Source: Plantago major | Taxonomy: Eukaryota > Streptophyta > Magnoliopsida > Lamiales > Plantaginaceae | Assembly (NCBI GenBank): GCA_026545765.1 | Contig: CM048839.1 | Location: forward strand, 1,178,001-1,242,000 | DNA length: 64,000 nucleotides | Reading direction: 5' to 3' | In this document: positions 45,758-57,854 of the stretch, piece after piece | Layout of the letters: every line of letters starts with the position of its first letter | How positions within the stretch are numbered: the stretch's first letter is position 1 | Made by a program: the position numbers and the translations under genes | Notes under the pieces: model-generated | What the model saw: the letters and a program-made list of their open reading frames with translations, nothing else | Database searches by the model: none | Told to the model about the DNA's origin: nothing

Positions 45758-45825
45758 GTTGCCGGGAATCGAACCCGGGTCGCCTGGGTGAAAGCCAGAT
45801 ATCCTAACCGCTGGACGACAACGGA
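45754..45825 (-). tRNA. tRNA-Glu (anticodon UUC)
   Basis: The 72-nt minus-strand gene folds as a full cloverleaf. The 7-bp acceptor stem TCCGTTG/CAACGGA is perfect, with discriminator A. The D arm contains AGCGGTTAGGAT, the anticodon loop is CTTTCAC giving UUC, and the T arm is CCGGGTTCGATTCCCGG. No CCA is encoded and no intron is present, as expected for a nuclear plant tRNA-Glu. The internal A and B boxes are intact. Confidence 0.95.
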
Positions 45826-47040
45826 TGCTTATAAGATTTATACTCTCGTTTGTTCTAGTTTAGGAATATTCAGAAGTAAAGGTAACATTCAACTTTGAAA
45901 TATACGGGATGGACACCGTGTTATGAGAGTTACTCGTTTAATCAAAGTCACTATTTAAAGTGTTATTGTAACACGATATATTGACTAAATTTCATATTCA
46001 ACTTATATCTCTTATCCGAAGATCCTAATCATTATGTATAAATATGGTCATTTGTGTCACTCTTTATGCACTAGGTATATGTTTCAAGTCTTGCAATATG
46101 ATTTTATCGGAATAGAATAATAGGTAAATTACTTATATAAACAACTATAACATATAAAGATCATTCAAATTAACTATTAAAAAAACAATCTAATTAATTG
46201 TATATTTTAAAACTCTCGCTCAATCAGATTTAATCCATCCATTCATCCATCTAAATATATATATATAATAAAAGTGGTGACTTATCTCAGTAAAGAGGCA
46301 TGTCACATGTGCAAAATCCTATGTGGCATGTCTCTTTGAATTTCATTGAGTTTTATTCACAAAATTAAATAAAAAAAAAATAGTAATTTAGAAATGTACT
46401 ATATATTTTTGGTATGTTAACTGTATACATAGTTTTTATTAAATCACATATAACTTCATCTGCAAAACTCCGAAAAATATTTTTAACATATATTTAGATT
46501 CACCGCGACAAGACGAATCCATAGACACCAATCTTATATATTATTATTAATTAAATAAATTATTTATATATTAAAATAAAAAATTAAATTGTTAAATGAG
46601 ATCTATTGGTTGTGTAAATTCTAAATTTGGAAAATATGTCATGGAACATTTTATTTTTGACAATGCAATACACCTTATAATTTTCACTATTTATATTTTT
46701 AGTATGTTCATTACATATGTAGTTTTATTAAATCCCATATAACTTTATCTGCAAAACTTCGAAAAATATTTTGAACATGTTTTTGGATTCATCGCAACGA
46801 AACGAATCCATGGACACCAATTATAAGATATAAATTGAAAAAAAAGTGTTGAATATTTGAGTAGCATAAAATAGAAAAAAAGTGTTGAAGATTTGAAATT
46901 ATAGGAGAAGACTAAAAGAAAAGTTAAAATAGAAAAAATTATTATAAAATTAAATAAAATTAGATAATCTTTGACTTTTTGGGTTTGTTGCATTATAAAC
47001 TTGGAATCATTTGTAATTGTTTGAACTGTGAGTACTAAGC
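45826..47040. other. AT-rich intergenic region with a dispersed duplication
   Basis: About 140 bases at 46395-46535 (TTTTTATTAAATCACATATAAC, CGAAAAATATTTTTAACATA, ACGAATCCATAGACACCAA) recur in direct orientation at 46680-46825 with substitutions. The block begins near 46255 with ATATATAATAAAAGTGG, reminiscent of Helitron-derived repeats, but I see no firm 5' TC or 3' CTRR hairpin end. Confidence 0.4.
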
Positions 47041-47099
47041 TAAATAAAAGACCATTTAGCAGGGGTCGTTGAAAAATCTGATATGGCTAAGTAAGAGAT

Positions 47100-48170
47100 A
47101 ATTTCAATTTAGGAACTCAATTCGAGGCGTAAACGAACTTTATGAATGGGATAATCCAAACTTGGAAACTCAACTCGAAAAGTAAAATTCAACTTTATGA
47201 ATGAGATAATTCGAACGTGGAAACTCAATTCCAAGGCCAAATAAACTATAAGAATGAGATAATTACAACTTGGAAACTCTATTCTGATAATAAACCACAT
47301 TATATGGGAAAAATACTCTAATGAAGGATGATTCAAGCACAGGAACTTAATTCGAAAGTAAACTCAACTAAAAAAATGGGATAATTCTAACTAGGGAAAT
47401 CAATTCGTATGACAAATCAACTATAACAATGATTAAAAAAAAATGAAAACTTAGTTCGAACGGTAAGCTCAAATTTTAGAATTAGATAGTTCCTACATGA
47501 GAGCTCAACGTGAAAGCAAACAAAATTCTAAGAATTGGATCATTGCAATTTGAAAATTCAATTTGAAGTTAAAAGCAACTCTTAAAAAGGGATAAATCCA
47601 ACTTGAGAACTCTATTTGAATAGTAAACCACACTATATGAAAAAATTATTGGAAGAAATACATAAATTCCTCAGGAACTCAATTCAAAGGGTAAACACAC
47701 TTTAACAATGGGATAATTTTAACTTGGAAATTCAATTCAAAGGTTAATATCATCTTTAAGAATGAAGTAATTCTTAATTGAGAACTCCATTTGAAGGGCA
47801 AAACAACTATAAGAATAATATAATTCGAACTCTAATGCAAGGATGATCCATGCTATTTGAAAATAATCTAACAATGAGATAATTCCGAAATAGGAATTTT
47901 GTTCGAACGGTAAAAATATTCTACGATTGAAATCATTTAAACGTAAAACTATATTAGAAACGTAAGCCACTTTATGTGGTAAAATACTCTAAGAATATGA
48001 TAATTTCATTTGAGAACTCAAGTCGAGGGGTAAACAAACTCTAAGATTGTTAAAATTACAATTTGGGGACTACATTCGGAGACTAAACCATGCTATATGA
48101 AGAACTTATTCAAAGAAAGGGTACTTCCAACTTGTGGACTCGACTCAATTGATAGCATAAACTCAACTAT
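47100..48170. repeat. Degenerate satellite-like array, monomer about 55-65 bp
   Basis: Divergent copies of a unit of the form AACTTGGAAACTCAATTCGAAnnGTAAAnnnACTnTAAGAATGGGATAATT recur about 18 times. The phrases GGAAACTCAATTC and AATGGGATAATT mark each unit. Monomers have drifted by substitutions and small indels. ORFs here are shadows. Confidence 0.75.
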
Positions 48171-48268
48171 AAAAATGTGGTCAATTGTACTTTCATTTTT
48201 TAATATGTATTTGACTATTACTTTAACTACATTGCATGGTTTGTCAATTGTCAATTAATTATCCTTTC

Positions 48269-48375
<107 letters not shown>

Positions 48376-48699
48376 CTAGCATTTACGTAACACACTATGT
48401 GTGTTAAGGGTTTTATATATAAATTAATGAATCTATTATTGAAAAAAAAAAAAAAAAAGAGGGAGAAACTTATGCCAATGTTATTCGAACCCTGCACCTT
48501 CTACTGAAACAATGACACATGTATGTACTAGATTCGAATTGAAATAGTAATATCAACAGATGAGATTTAAATTGAATTACAAACTTAGTGAAACTTTTTG
48601 AATTATTATACTACTTTGAATACACTATAATATATAAAGTTGATGGGTTAAATCCACCAGATTCATTCAAATTCCAGCCACCCTACGTGAAATTTTGAT

Positions 48700-49040
48700 A
48701 CGGTTGATCAGAGTCCGAATAGGGGGACGTATTAGTGTTGTTGCTAGGGATCATGAGGGCAATGTTATTGCTTGGTGAATTTTTTTTATGTCTTATGGTT
48801 GCTGAAAATGCGGAAGGTTGGCCAGCCAAATTAAGAACAAAATTTGTTCGAGATTTTGAGTGGCAACATGTAGTAATTGAAAGGGATTGTTCTTTGGTGA
48901 TTAGATCTCTTAAATCGATAAATTTTAGCTTTGCTCCTTTGTTTCACTTTTCAAAGAAATTCAGGTATTTGATGGAGAATTAAGCTTTCCCAAGTTAAAC
49001 GTGAGGGTAACGTTTTAGCAGATAGATTATCAGTTGGGTG
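48700..49040 (+). pseudogene. LINE RNase H (RVT_3-type) fragment
   Basis: In one frame near 48718-48776 it reads GRISVVARDHEGNVIAW, then TGA. In another frame it continues VAENAEGWPAKLRTKFVRDF, HVVIERDCSLVIRSL, and finally VKREGNVLADRLSVG near 48988-49035. This is the order of the RNase H domain of plant non-LTR retrotransposons. At least two frame breaks; dead. Confidence 0.7.
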
Positions 49041-50164
49041 TTCTTATGATGATGTTGGTTTGGTATATTTGTATTATCCACACCAAGATCGTTTTAGCAT
49101 ATATCGTTATATTGGTATATCTGTTACTAGACGTGCTTTTTTTAGTTTCAGGAGATAGAAGAGATACACATGAGCTAATTGGTGGTGTGTTGATCTTTAC
49201 ATGCTATAAACAACATTTTACACGTGAATACATTCAATTTCATTTTCTTTATGTATAAGATTCGATCGGTAGGATGAGGTATAAGGGTTCTCTTCTCTCC
49301 GGTCTCTGGCTGGAAGGACTGATTCTATCCAACTCGAATTCAACCCCGTTCGAAATAATGATGTTCAGGTCCGGTCTGGCATATACTCGAACCCGTTCCA
49401 TACCTTTGTTACAAGACCCGAACGCAACATTTTATGATTAAGTTAATAAAAACTACATTTTTCTCCGGCGGGGTGGGGGTGGAGGGAGTCTGCATATACT
49501 CTCTAGGCGGGGAAACTCTTTTTCATCTTCGCTCTACTTTTCTTATCCATAACGGGCCTGGGATCTGATACTCTCTAGGTGGGGAAACTCAGTTCGATAT
49601 TCTCTCTACTTTTTTGATCTGCATAACAAAGATTTGAAATCCACCTTCACCATCCTCAGCCCCTTACCAATCATCATCATCTCAAAATCGGAATTAGTGA
49701 GTAAAAGAATGAGAACTTCCGAAATGTCCAGTTCTTTTAGGAGGCAGTGCTTTCTTTTGTTGCCGTTTAGCTTCAATATGACCAAAGTCATCCAGAGACT
49801 AGAATTGTTTTTCGCTGCTCTCAAAGCTCAACTTATTTTTGTCCAAAGGTCATCGACAAAAGCAAATCGCGTAACAAAAACTGAGGGTAAAGAAGACCTC
49901 CAGCCATGTCATCTCCCAGATCCCTATTTCATTTTCTACCTATTTAGTAGCTTTAGAATTAGCTGTAGGCTTGGTGGCTCGGTAGAGAGTCATGATTAGC
50001 TTCCTCTTGATCAGGCCCCTGAGCTTGCTGCTCCGATGGGTTGACGACTCCATTATTGTCATTAGCAAGCTAGCAGACGAGTATATGATACTTAATTTTG
50101 TTTTGGTATGTATGTATCTTATTACTGGCTTTGCTAATTGATTTGGGTTCTAAATTTCTTCAAC
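49041..50164. other. Intergenic region, no gene recognised
   Basis: The partial duplication CTCTCTAGGCGGGGAAACTC / CTCTCTAGGTGGGGAAACTC occurs at about 49498 and 49571. Open stretches at 49606-49999 on both strands are not recognisable as any family. Confidence 0.4.
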
Positions 50165-50167
50165 CAT

Positions 50168-51255
50168 CACTACAAAAAAACAGGGACAATCCGACGGAAA
50201 GGGACGACGGATTTTATCCGTCGCCCCAGTAGCGACGAATCGCTAAGGGTAGCGACGGATTTAATCCGTCGCTACACATAGCGACGGATAACTTTTATCC
50301 GTCGCTAATTTTGTTGACCATAATAAAAAGAAAAAAAATTTTTTTTTTTAGCGACGGATAGATCTATCCGTCGCCAAATGACCGGAAAATAAAAAACTAG
50401 AAAAGTTAGCGACGGATAGATCTAACATTAATATATCTCCACCACCACCACACCTCTCCTCCCTTTCTCCTCTCCTCCTCCACCACCACCACCTCTCTTC
50501 CTCCACCACCACCATCTCCTTTCCTCCTCTTCCTCCCACCACCACCGCACCACACCCACCACCGCTCTTCCTCCTCCACTCCACCACCCGCCTCTCACCA
50601 CCACCATCCGCCTCTCACCACCACCACCACCATCCGTCTCTCCACGCCACCACTGCCTCCGGATCTCATCGCCACCACCGCCACCGGATCTCCACCGTCC
50701 ACCTCCGGATCTTCGATTTATCTTTTTGTACATTTTCGGTAGTTTAGTTTGTACATTTTAGGTATTTTAGGTATTTATCTTTTATCTTTTTGTACATTTT
50801 CGGTATCTTAGTTTGTATTGTATTATTGTATAATGAATTTGTATTACTGTCATTGTATAAAATTTTCGATTTATTGTATAATCGTATTGTAGTTTTGATT
50901 TGAATATCAACCGAATTATTGTCCGATTTGAATATTGTAGTTTCGATAAATCAATATCTCGTATACGAATAAAAATTGGATACGAATTAATCCGTATACG
51001 AATATAAAAATTCGAATACGGATTTTTTTTTTAAAAATAGCTTTTCAGCGACGGATAGATTCTATCCGTCGCCAATAATCGATTTTAAAAAAAAATTAAA
51101 AAAAGTAAAAAAATGATAATCCGTCGCGAATTGGACGACGGATTATTTATCCATCGCCACAGCTCCAGTGGGACGACGGAATTTATATCCGCCAGTAGTC
51201 CGGGCGATCGGTCTGTAGCATGAGATCTATCCGTCTGCCACGATTTTTTGTAGTG
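50168..51255. mobile_element. CACTA transposon 3, small non-autonomous copy (1.09 kb)
   Basis: It starts CACTACAAAAAAACAGG at 50168 and ends GATTTTTTGTAGTG at 51255, flanked by CAT (50165-50167) and CAA (51256-51258), a duplication with one mismatch. The same CGACGGAT / ATCCGTCG subterminal arrays occur at 50190-50420 and 51045-51235. The interior is a (CCACCA)n-type low-complexity tract and AT-rich filler with no transposase, so it would need a helper in trans. Confidence 0.88.
50440..50705. repeat. CCACCA / CTCCTC-rich low-complexity tract inside CACTA 3
   Basis: Irregular CCACCACCACC and CCTCTTCCTCC tracts. The Gly/Arg-rich minus-strand ORFs are translations of this tract. Confidence 0.85.
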
Positions 51256-51284
51256 CAATAGTTTCAACATAAAAAAAAATATGT

Positions 51285-52610
51285 TATTTTCGCTAGTTTC
51301 AGAATCATTTGTATTATTCAACATCATTAGTATTAATTTCAGGAACTCGAAAAATTAGTTTCAGGTTCATTAAAGTTAGTTGTTTCAGGAATTCAGAACG
51401 TTAGTTTCAGGTTCATTAAAGTTAGTTTCAAGAACTCAGAATGTTAGTTTCAGTTCATTAAAGTTAGTTTCTGGGCAAAAAATGTTAGTTTCAGAACTAA
51501 ACAGTATTAGTTTCAGCATCATTTGTATTAGTATCAACATCATTAGTATTAGTTTCAGGAACTCATAAAGTTAGTTTCAGGTTCATTAGTATTAGTTTCA
51601 GGTTCATTAAAGTTAATTTCAGGAAGTCAGAATGTTAGTTTCAGGTTTATTAAAGTTAGTTTCAGACCAACAATGTTAGTTTTAAAACAAAATAGTATTA
51701 GTTTCTGCATCATTTGTATTAGTTTCAACATCATTAGTATTAGTTTCAGGAACTCAGAAAGTTCGTTTCAGGTTCATTAGTATTAGTTTCAGGAACTCAG
51801 AATGTTAGTCTTAGGTTCATTAAAGTTAGTTTCAGGGCCAACAATGTTAAATTTCAAAACAAAATATTATTAATTTTAAGAACTCATAATTCTAAAACCT
51901 AGGGGAAATAGTGAACCCAATTAACTAAATTTGAATACAGCCTCCGGGAGCTACGGAGGTACCGCCCTGGACCCGGCTTAAACCTTAAACCCAAATTAAG
52001 CGTTGTTTGGCCAACAATTCTAATTTCAGAACAAAATAAGATTAGTTTTAGGAACTCATAATTCTACAACCCCAGGGGAAATGGTAAACCCAATCAACTG
52101 AATTTGAATACATCCTCTAGGAGCTACGGTCTTAATTAGGGTGTTAGTTTCAACATAAACAATGTCGGTTTCATTAGTTTCAGTTAAATCAACATTATAA
52201 TCGACATGACTGTTGGTTTCAACCGTAATTATTATACAGTTAGTTTCAACATCATTTGTATTATGTTTAAAGTTAGTTTCAACATTAACAATGTTAGTTT
52301 CATTGGTTTCAATTGAAATCAACATCATAACCGACATAAATGTTAGTTTCAATGGTAGTTTAATTGGTTTCAGTTAGTTTCACCAAAGTCATTAGTTTCG
52401 GCATTTATTTTAGCATAACATGCACTAGTTTCAGCATCATCGGTGTTAGTTTCAGCACCATTGTGTTAGTTTCAAAAGTTAGTTTCAGCATGGACAATGT
52501 TGGTTTCATTAGTTTCAGTTGAAACCAAACGTCATGATCTAAATGAGTGTTAGTTTCAATGGTAAATATTAAATTCAGTGTTAGTTTAATTGGTTTCAGG
52601 TGTCATTTTG
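51285..52610. repeat. 1.3-kb minisatellite of GTTAGTTTCAG-type units
   Basis: Composite units such as AAAGTTAGTTTCAGG, TTCATTAAAGTTAGTTTCAG and AACATCATTAGTATTAGTTTC recur over the whole stretch. A non-repetitive block (GGGGAAAT, then GAACCCAATTAACT, then GAGCTACGG) appears twice, at about 51903 and 52075. The minus-strand frame 52056-52352 with recurring VETN is a by-product. Confidence 0.85.
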
Positions 52611-53058
52611 TTTTATTAATAATCACAATATTATTCAAATATAATTTATTAGTAATTAATTAGCATTTTAATTAGATAAGTATATGTATAAAATAGTTAA
52701 ATATAAGTTGTTAATAATTAATTGACGCTAAATGGATGTTATCTATGTTATCAAACCCAATATAATGAGAATTTAAAGTCTACTTGATTAGAATTTAGGG
52801 CACCAAAAAATAGATTGGACTTTTTTGTAAGAGTTTATTAGATTTTAAGGCACCAAAAATAGATTGGAATTTTTTGTAAAAGTTTAATCAAGCTAGACTT
52901 ATATGTTAGTACACCACCTAAAGTGACATCTTTATGTAATTTCCAATAGAATAATCATCATTGTTCTTATTTATATCCTTACTTTCTTCCCAGTGTGTTT
53001 CACCCATTATTTCTTTTTCTTCTTATTTAGTTTTTCAATTATGTAACTTTACTATATA

Positions 53059-53308
53059 CTCCCTCCATTTCAGAGAAAGTATTACATTTTGACTTAATCA
53101 GTCAACTGTCTTCGAGTTTGACCACAAATTACTCATAAACGATAATAGTAAATAATTTAATAAAATCATATAATAAAAATTTAATTACTAATTTTTCATT
53201 ATATAATTTTAATAATTTATTTATTAATATCGTTTAAATAAGTAATAGTCAAACGCCAAGATAATAACCATGAAATAGTAAAATGTAACTTTTTTCCGAA
53301 ATGGTCAG
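53059..53308. mobile_element. Stowaway-like MITE, copy 3
   Basis: It starts CTCCCTCCATTTCAGAGAAA after TA (53057-53058). The right end TTTTTTCCGAAATGGTCAG is its imperfect inverse. The core (CTGTCTTCGAGTTTGACCAC, GATAATAGTAAATAATTTAA) matches copies 1 and 2. Confidence 0.75.
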
Positions 53309-53369
53309 ATTATTTAATTCATATGAATGTGTTAAATAGATAACATAAAAAAGAGTGAAAAAGTTCACT

Positions 53370-53505
53370 GTGTATGTGACCTCCCAGCTCCATTGATGGG
53401 GTTGGCTCTGCCGCAATGAGGTCATGTGCCGAGTTGGTCAGGGGGTTCACCCCAGGCGGCTAGGCCTGGTCGAATTTCGAACTCTGGAAACCCGTCCATT
53501 GCCAT
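53370..53505. other. Possible tRNA-derived SINE remnant
   Basis: A GC-rich island in AT-rich DNA contains GCCGAGTTGGTCAGGGGG, and then GGTCGAATTTCGAACTCTGG, which resembles a decayed B-box region. No A/T tail or target duplication is clear. Low confidence. Confidence 0.25.
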
Positions 53506-55007
53506 CCCTGTTAAGAATAGTACCCATATTTTAGAGGTCTCTAATGATTATGTATGACTTTATGAGCACAACAAACCAATGTACTGGAGGATTATATCTT
53601 ATGTAACCAAGCTAGTTCTCAACTCATAATTCTAGATTGATTAGTTACAAAGAGACAATTATGATCATCTCAGCTAAATTAACATGATTCCAATGCACCA
53701 AGAGAAAAACGTTATAAAGAAAAACATAATTCTGGTGTTCTCGACGAATGATCGTGATGGTGGTCTCACCATGACTGGAGTCCTCCTTTTCCTGTGTTTT
53801 TATTCACTTTTAAAATGCTCACCAAGTGACAAAATGCCAAGATTGGTGAAAAGAACATATAAGCTGTAGTCTTGAATCTTGTCGCAAGTGAGAACATGTA
53901 AACTAAAGCTTTGTTTAACAAAACTATGTCCCGATCACTATTTTAAAAAAATAGCTATCGGGGATAGCTGATAAACTAATTAATTTTTATGGAAGTGTAT
54001 AATAAATTAATTAGTTGAAAATATATGATTTGCTTAAATATAGTATATCAAATTAAATAAACCAGCTAATTTAGTTTTTAATAAGCTATACAATTAGCAA
54101 GCCAACTACACGACATTATAAGATACCAGCTAGACGTTCGATAATATGTTTGTTTCGAAAACAAGATAAGTTAGTGCTAACACAATTTATACATTTGATT
54201 TTGAATCGATTCTTTAGAAATTACTAGTTTGTAAAATGTATGTGTTGATTAGTTTAGTAGTATAAACTGTAAAGGTGTCAAATAATTGTTGCAGAATAAT
54301 AATAAGAGTATAAAATAGATTGGAAGTACGAAAATATCAAACGTATGGAATTTATTTGAATTGAGCAATTGCATGATTATTGGGATTAGGAAGAAGTGCA
54401 TCAAGTGAGTCCAATGAGAGACAATGCCACTAATGTCTTCCATTGTCATATTAGGGATTGTTGAATCACCCACACATAATTGGTTAGCTGGTTATTTTGT
54501 TAACAGCGTCCACATAATGTGTCATTAGTATTGTATGAACAGATCTCAGGAGTGACAAGTGTTCACATGAGATCCTACAATCACTACTCTTTTACGTACA
54601 CACAGATACACATCATGTCATTTTTCCCAAGTAAAATATTGATATTATTTCTGCTTGCTAAGTTCTTTTTAAACTTACCGTACCAACTGCCAGTGGTGCA
54701 TCTCAGTCGGGTCGAGGGGCTATACTCAACCCGACTTATCTTACCTCAATCTTAATTACTTGTAGTGCGGTATGTAAAATTAAATAATTGTGTATTAAAG
54801 AGTGATAGGTAAATGATGTTAGTAAAAGGTTTAAATGAGTTATTTAGGAGTATAGCTTTAGTGGTGGAGGTCCAATATGTCTATTTTTAAAATTATTCTC
54901 TTAATTTGTTGCATTTTCGTCAATTTCATGTAAAAGAAAATTCAGAATACACTCCACCAAAAAAATAGAATGTACCATATATTATTCGAAATATGCACAT
55001 GTACATG
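53506..55007. other. AT-rich intergenic region
   Basis: 53960-54100 carries the AGCTAATTTAGT / AATTAATTAGTT inverted-repeat pattern also seen at 16085-16175, probably hAT-like MITE debris. No gene is supported. Confidence 0.4.
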
Positions 55008-55320
55008 GCATTTTTTTTAGGGAAAATATCATTCATTGATAAACATGAATCAAACGGATACATCAGGATTCACAAAGGGAATCTCGGAGGAACCAAAACT
55101 ATCAGTCTTAACCAAAGTAGCTAAAAAATGAGCTAACATATTACTAGATTGTCTAACAAAAAGAAAAGGAGCCGACTCAAAAAATAAAGCAAAAGATTTG
55201 GTTTCCTCAATAATATTCCCAATGACAGATAAAGAAGTATCTTGTGATCGAAGTTCAGTCACCACGTTTAAATAGTCTCCTTCAAACTCCACTTGCGCAA
55301 TTGTACATGACATTTTTAGA
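55008..55320 (-). pseudogene. LINE 3' end with RNase H tail
   Basis: The minus-strand frame 55313-55050 reads VEFEGDYLNVVTELRSQDTS, IGNIIEETK and FLFVRQSSNMLAHFLATL, the C-terminal RNase H part of plant LINEs. A typical tail sequence (TGTTTATCAATGAATGATAT) and a short A tract follow. It is 5'-truncated. Confidence 0.75.
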
Positions 55321-56313
55321 AAACTTGAGGTGTAGTGTGCAGAGTTTTAAAGGACGTGAAATTATCCATGCAATTTAGGAAACATGAGGTAGACTTGTGC
55401 TTATTTTGAATAACATATTGTATGTACAACCCATCAAATGTACGAAATTATTGAGCACCCGCAAATAGATTATTTGTGAAAATGCCAATAAATGTTGGGT
55501 AGAGATTTTTGCTCTAACATTTATTCCTTAGTGTAAAATGTCTCCTAAAGTTTGTATGGTTGCGATTTGCGTCTTAATTTTTGAGATTTTATGCAATTTG
55601 CCTTACAAGATTTTGGATTTTTAATTCTTTTATATAGCAGATGATGTGTCTGCTTTATAAATAAAATTTGACAGAAAATAATAAGTCCAAAACATGGCCT
55701 TTTTTAAGTTGAATGCACTACTTTTTTTCTTATTTAGGAAATATGCTGTGCCAGATGCTCAAATAAGCCGATATTAGTATTAAAATAGAATATCTTATTG
55801 CCTCCTAGGGAATGTTCCAGGAATATCTCAAGTCCCGTAATTATAAATCAATTATAAAATCATATGATTTGTTGACGATCACAATTTCTTATTCGGAAAT
55901 GTTTCGATATATTTCCAGAGTTTTTAAATCTCTGCTCGAACAACAACAAAACCTAGTCCGAATTGCGTCACGGATGCACTATCTCACCCACACTTGTCCC
56001 TAATCAAAATTAGGCAATTTCGTTTATATTTCTACATATTTACCACCGAGACACCTTATAATTCGTGTCATGTTAATTTCTAGTCGTAAAGTCTTAATAA
56101 TTATTAGAAATTGTCATCAATGATTATAGTTAGTCAAACACTTTGAATGAAACTCAATTATATTTCCACGCAGAGACTAATACTCTCATTTTTAACACAT
56201 GGAAATTAGAAGAATTTGGATGATGAAATAAATGCGTGGGGGTCGAACAAACCCTCCAGGTTCCATTAATTGTGACTCTAAGTACATCTTGAAGGGCATA
56301 AACCATGTATTAC
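55321..56313. other. AT-rich intergenic region before Tat element 2
   Basis: I see no gene, RNA gene or structured repeat. Confidence 0.4.
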
Positions 56314-56318
56314 ATTTT

Positions 56319-57284
56319 TGTTAGAGCCTGGTTTGCGGTCGGAGCACGCCCTTCGCTGAAGACGGAAGCCTGGTTACCGTCCCTGTTGAGGGATAAAACC
56401 TCAAACACCAACACTACTACTACAAGTAACCTAATCTAAGATCCACCTCCAACTTGAAGTCCGAGAGAAGGCTTGTCCGAGCAAGAGTACCTGAAAGGAC
56501 TAAGTGGGGGGGGGGGGGGGGTTAGAATGGGTTACCCGGATTGCCTAAGTCAATCCGGAAGGAGGCTTTACTCAAAGGAGAGATGAAAGCTCTCAATGCA
56601 ATAGTAATGGGAAAGGTAATGACATCAAGGATGTTTAGGACTTAGGAGATAACACAATTTACTAGGGAATTTCACTTACCTCAAGGTATTGGACCTTGTG
56701 TTATATTTATAGTTATCATATACTTATGAAGTAGCTCATAAGATGATGCCAAGTGTATGCCTCAGATTTGGACACCAATGCTACCTTTGGCCCATGGCCC
56801 ATTAGTGAATAGTAATCCAATACTAATTAATGGGCTGGGAGGGTAGTTTGGTCCTTTCCCTCTGAGAGTACTGTTCCGCACGTTGGGTCCGTGTAAGTCC
56901 CTCGGACAGATCCGCATGATTGGATGACTCTGCCTTGGGTAACTCAAGGTGTCCGGACCTTAGAGTTCCACGGAAGCATCTCAGTGGTTCTCACAACACG
57001 TTTGGTCTTATCAGTCTTGGTGGCCCGAGATTCTCTCGTCCGTCCGTTTAGCATCTTAGGGATAGCGGTTATGCGGTACTTGGAGGACCAGTAACCTTTG
57101 TCGCTCGAAGTCATCCATCTAGCTTGGTGGACCTAATGAAATGGCGTCTTGACTTGTGAGTACTAGTTGACTGAGATGGTTTCCTTTAGACGGACCACTC
57201 GAAGGTCGGACTAGCTTTGAATGGCTATCTTAGCCTTGATGCGCTTATGGCGCTTAACGGATTGGACACATTTCAGTATCAACA
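56319..57284 (-). repeat. 3' LTR of Tat element 2
   Basis: 966 bp with ends TGTTAGAGCC and GTATCAACA (TGTT...AACA inverted). The 5 bases before it are ATTTT. The minus-strand promoter motif TATAAATA lies at 56704-56711. It contains a G run of about 17 at 56505-56521. The partner LTR is outside the window, so the boundaries rest on the terminal dinucleotides and the adjacent polypurine tract. Confidence 0.78.
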
Positions 57285-57846
57285 TATGTCCCCGTTTCCA
57301 AGTATCTTAGTAGAAGATAGTTGGTAACTATGAGGGATCGGTATACGTGGAGCGTGTCCAATCGTTAGTTAAAAGAAAAGGAAAAAATCCTTTTTGTCGG
57401 GATCCGTCCGTGTCCTCAAGGATTCAATATATCTTTCCCCTTTTTTCGTCTACATCCGAAAGTTATCACATAACCGGACCGTAGATGGAAAAGGTATTTA
57501 TCCGAGATATATGGGTCCGAGTATGCGGTTAGGATATGACGAAGTCTTCGAGGAAGATCAAGTAGGAGGTTATCCGTTGGGCCAAATTTGTGAAATGGTC
57601 GATGGACCTCAACAAGAATCAACGGGTCCAACGAAGTCGCTTGTCCGCCCACGGGTAAGATCCCGAGGGAACGGCGACCGCTGATTGGAAAGCCTCAGCG
57701 GTTGAGATCAAGTGACACGACTCCTCATGGGGCACTAAACGTAATGCCGTTAGCCATCTATTCGTGAATCGTCATGACCGCTGATGGATTTGATCAGATC
57801 AGCGGTTTAAACCTAAGTGATGTGACGCCGCCTTCCCACTTTGCCC

Positions 57847-57854
57847 TATAAATA
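57847..57854 (+). promoter_or_regulatory. TATA box, opposite-strand unit 1
   Basis: GCCCTATAAATAGTTAGG on the plus strand, opposite to pol. A donor-like GTAAGTA follows near 58043, suggesting a spliced 5' leader before the ORFs at 58537 and 58644. Confidence 0.65.

Noticed and set aside
50348-50733. Gly/Arg-rich minus-strand ORFs
   Set aside because: They translate a CCACCA/CTCCTC simple-sequence tract inside CACTA 3.
52056-52352. 98-codon minus-strand ORF with repeated VETN
   Set aside because: By-product of the GTTAGTTTCAG minisatellite; no start context or homology.
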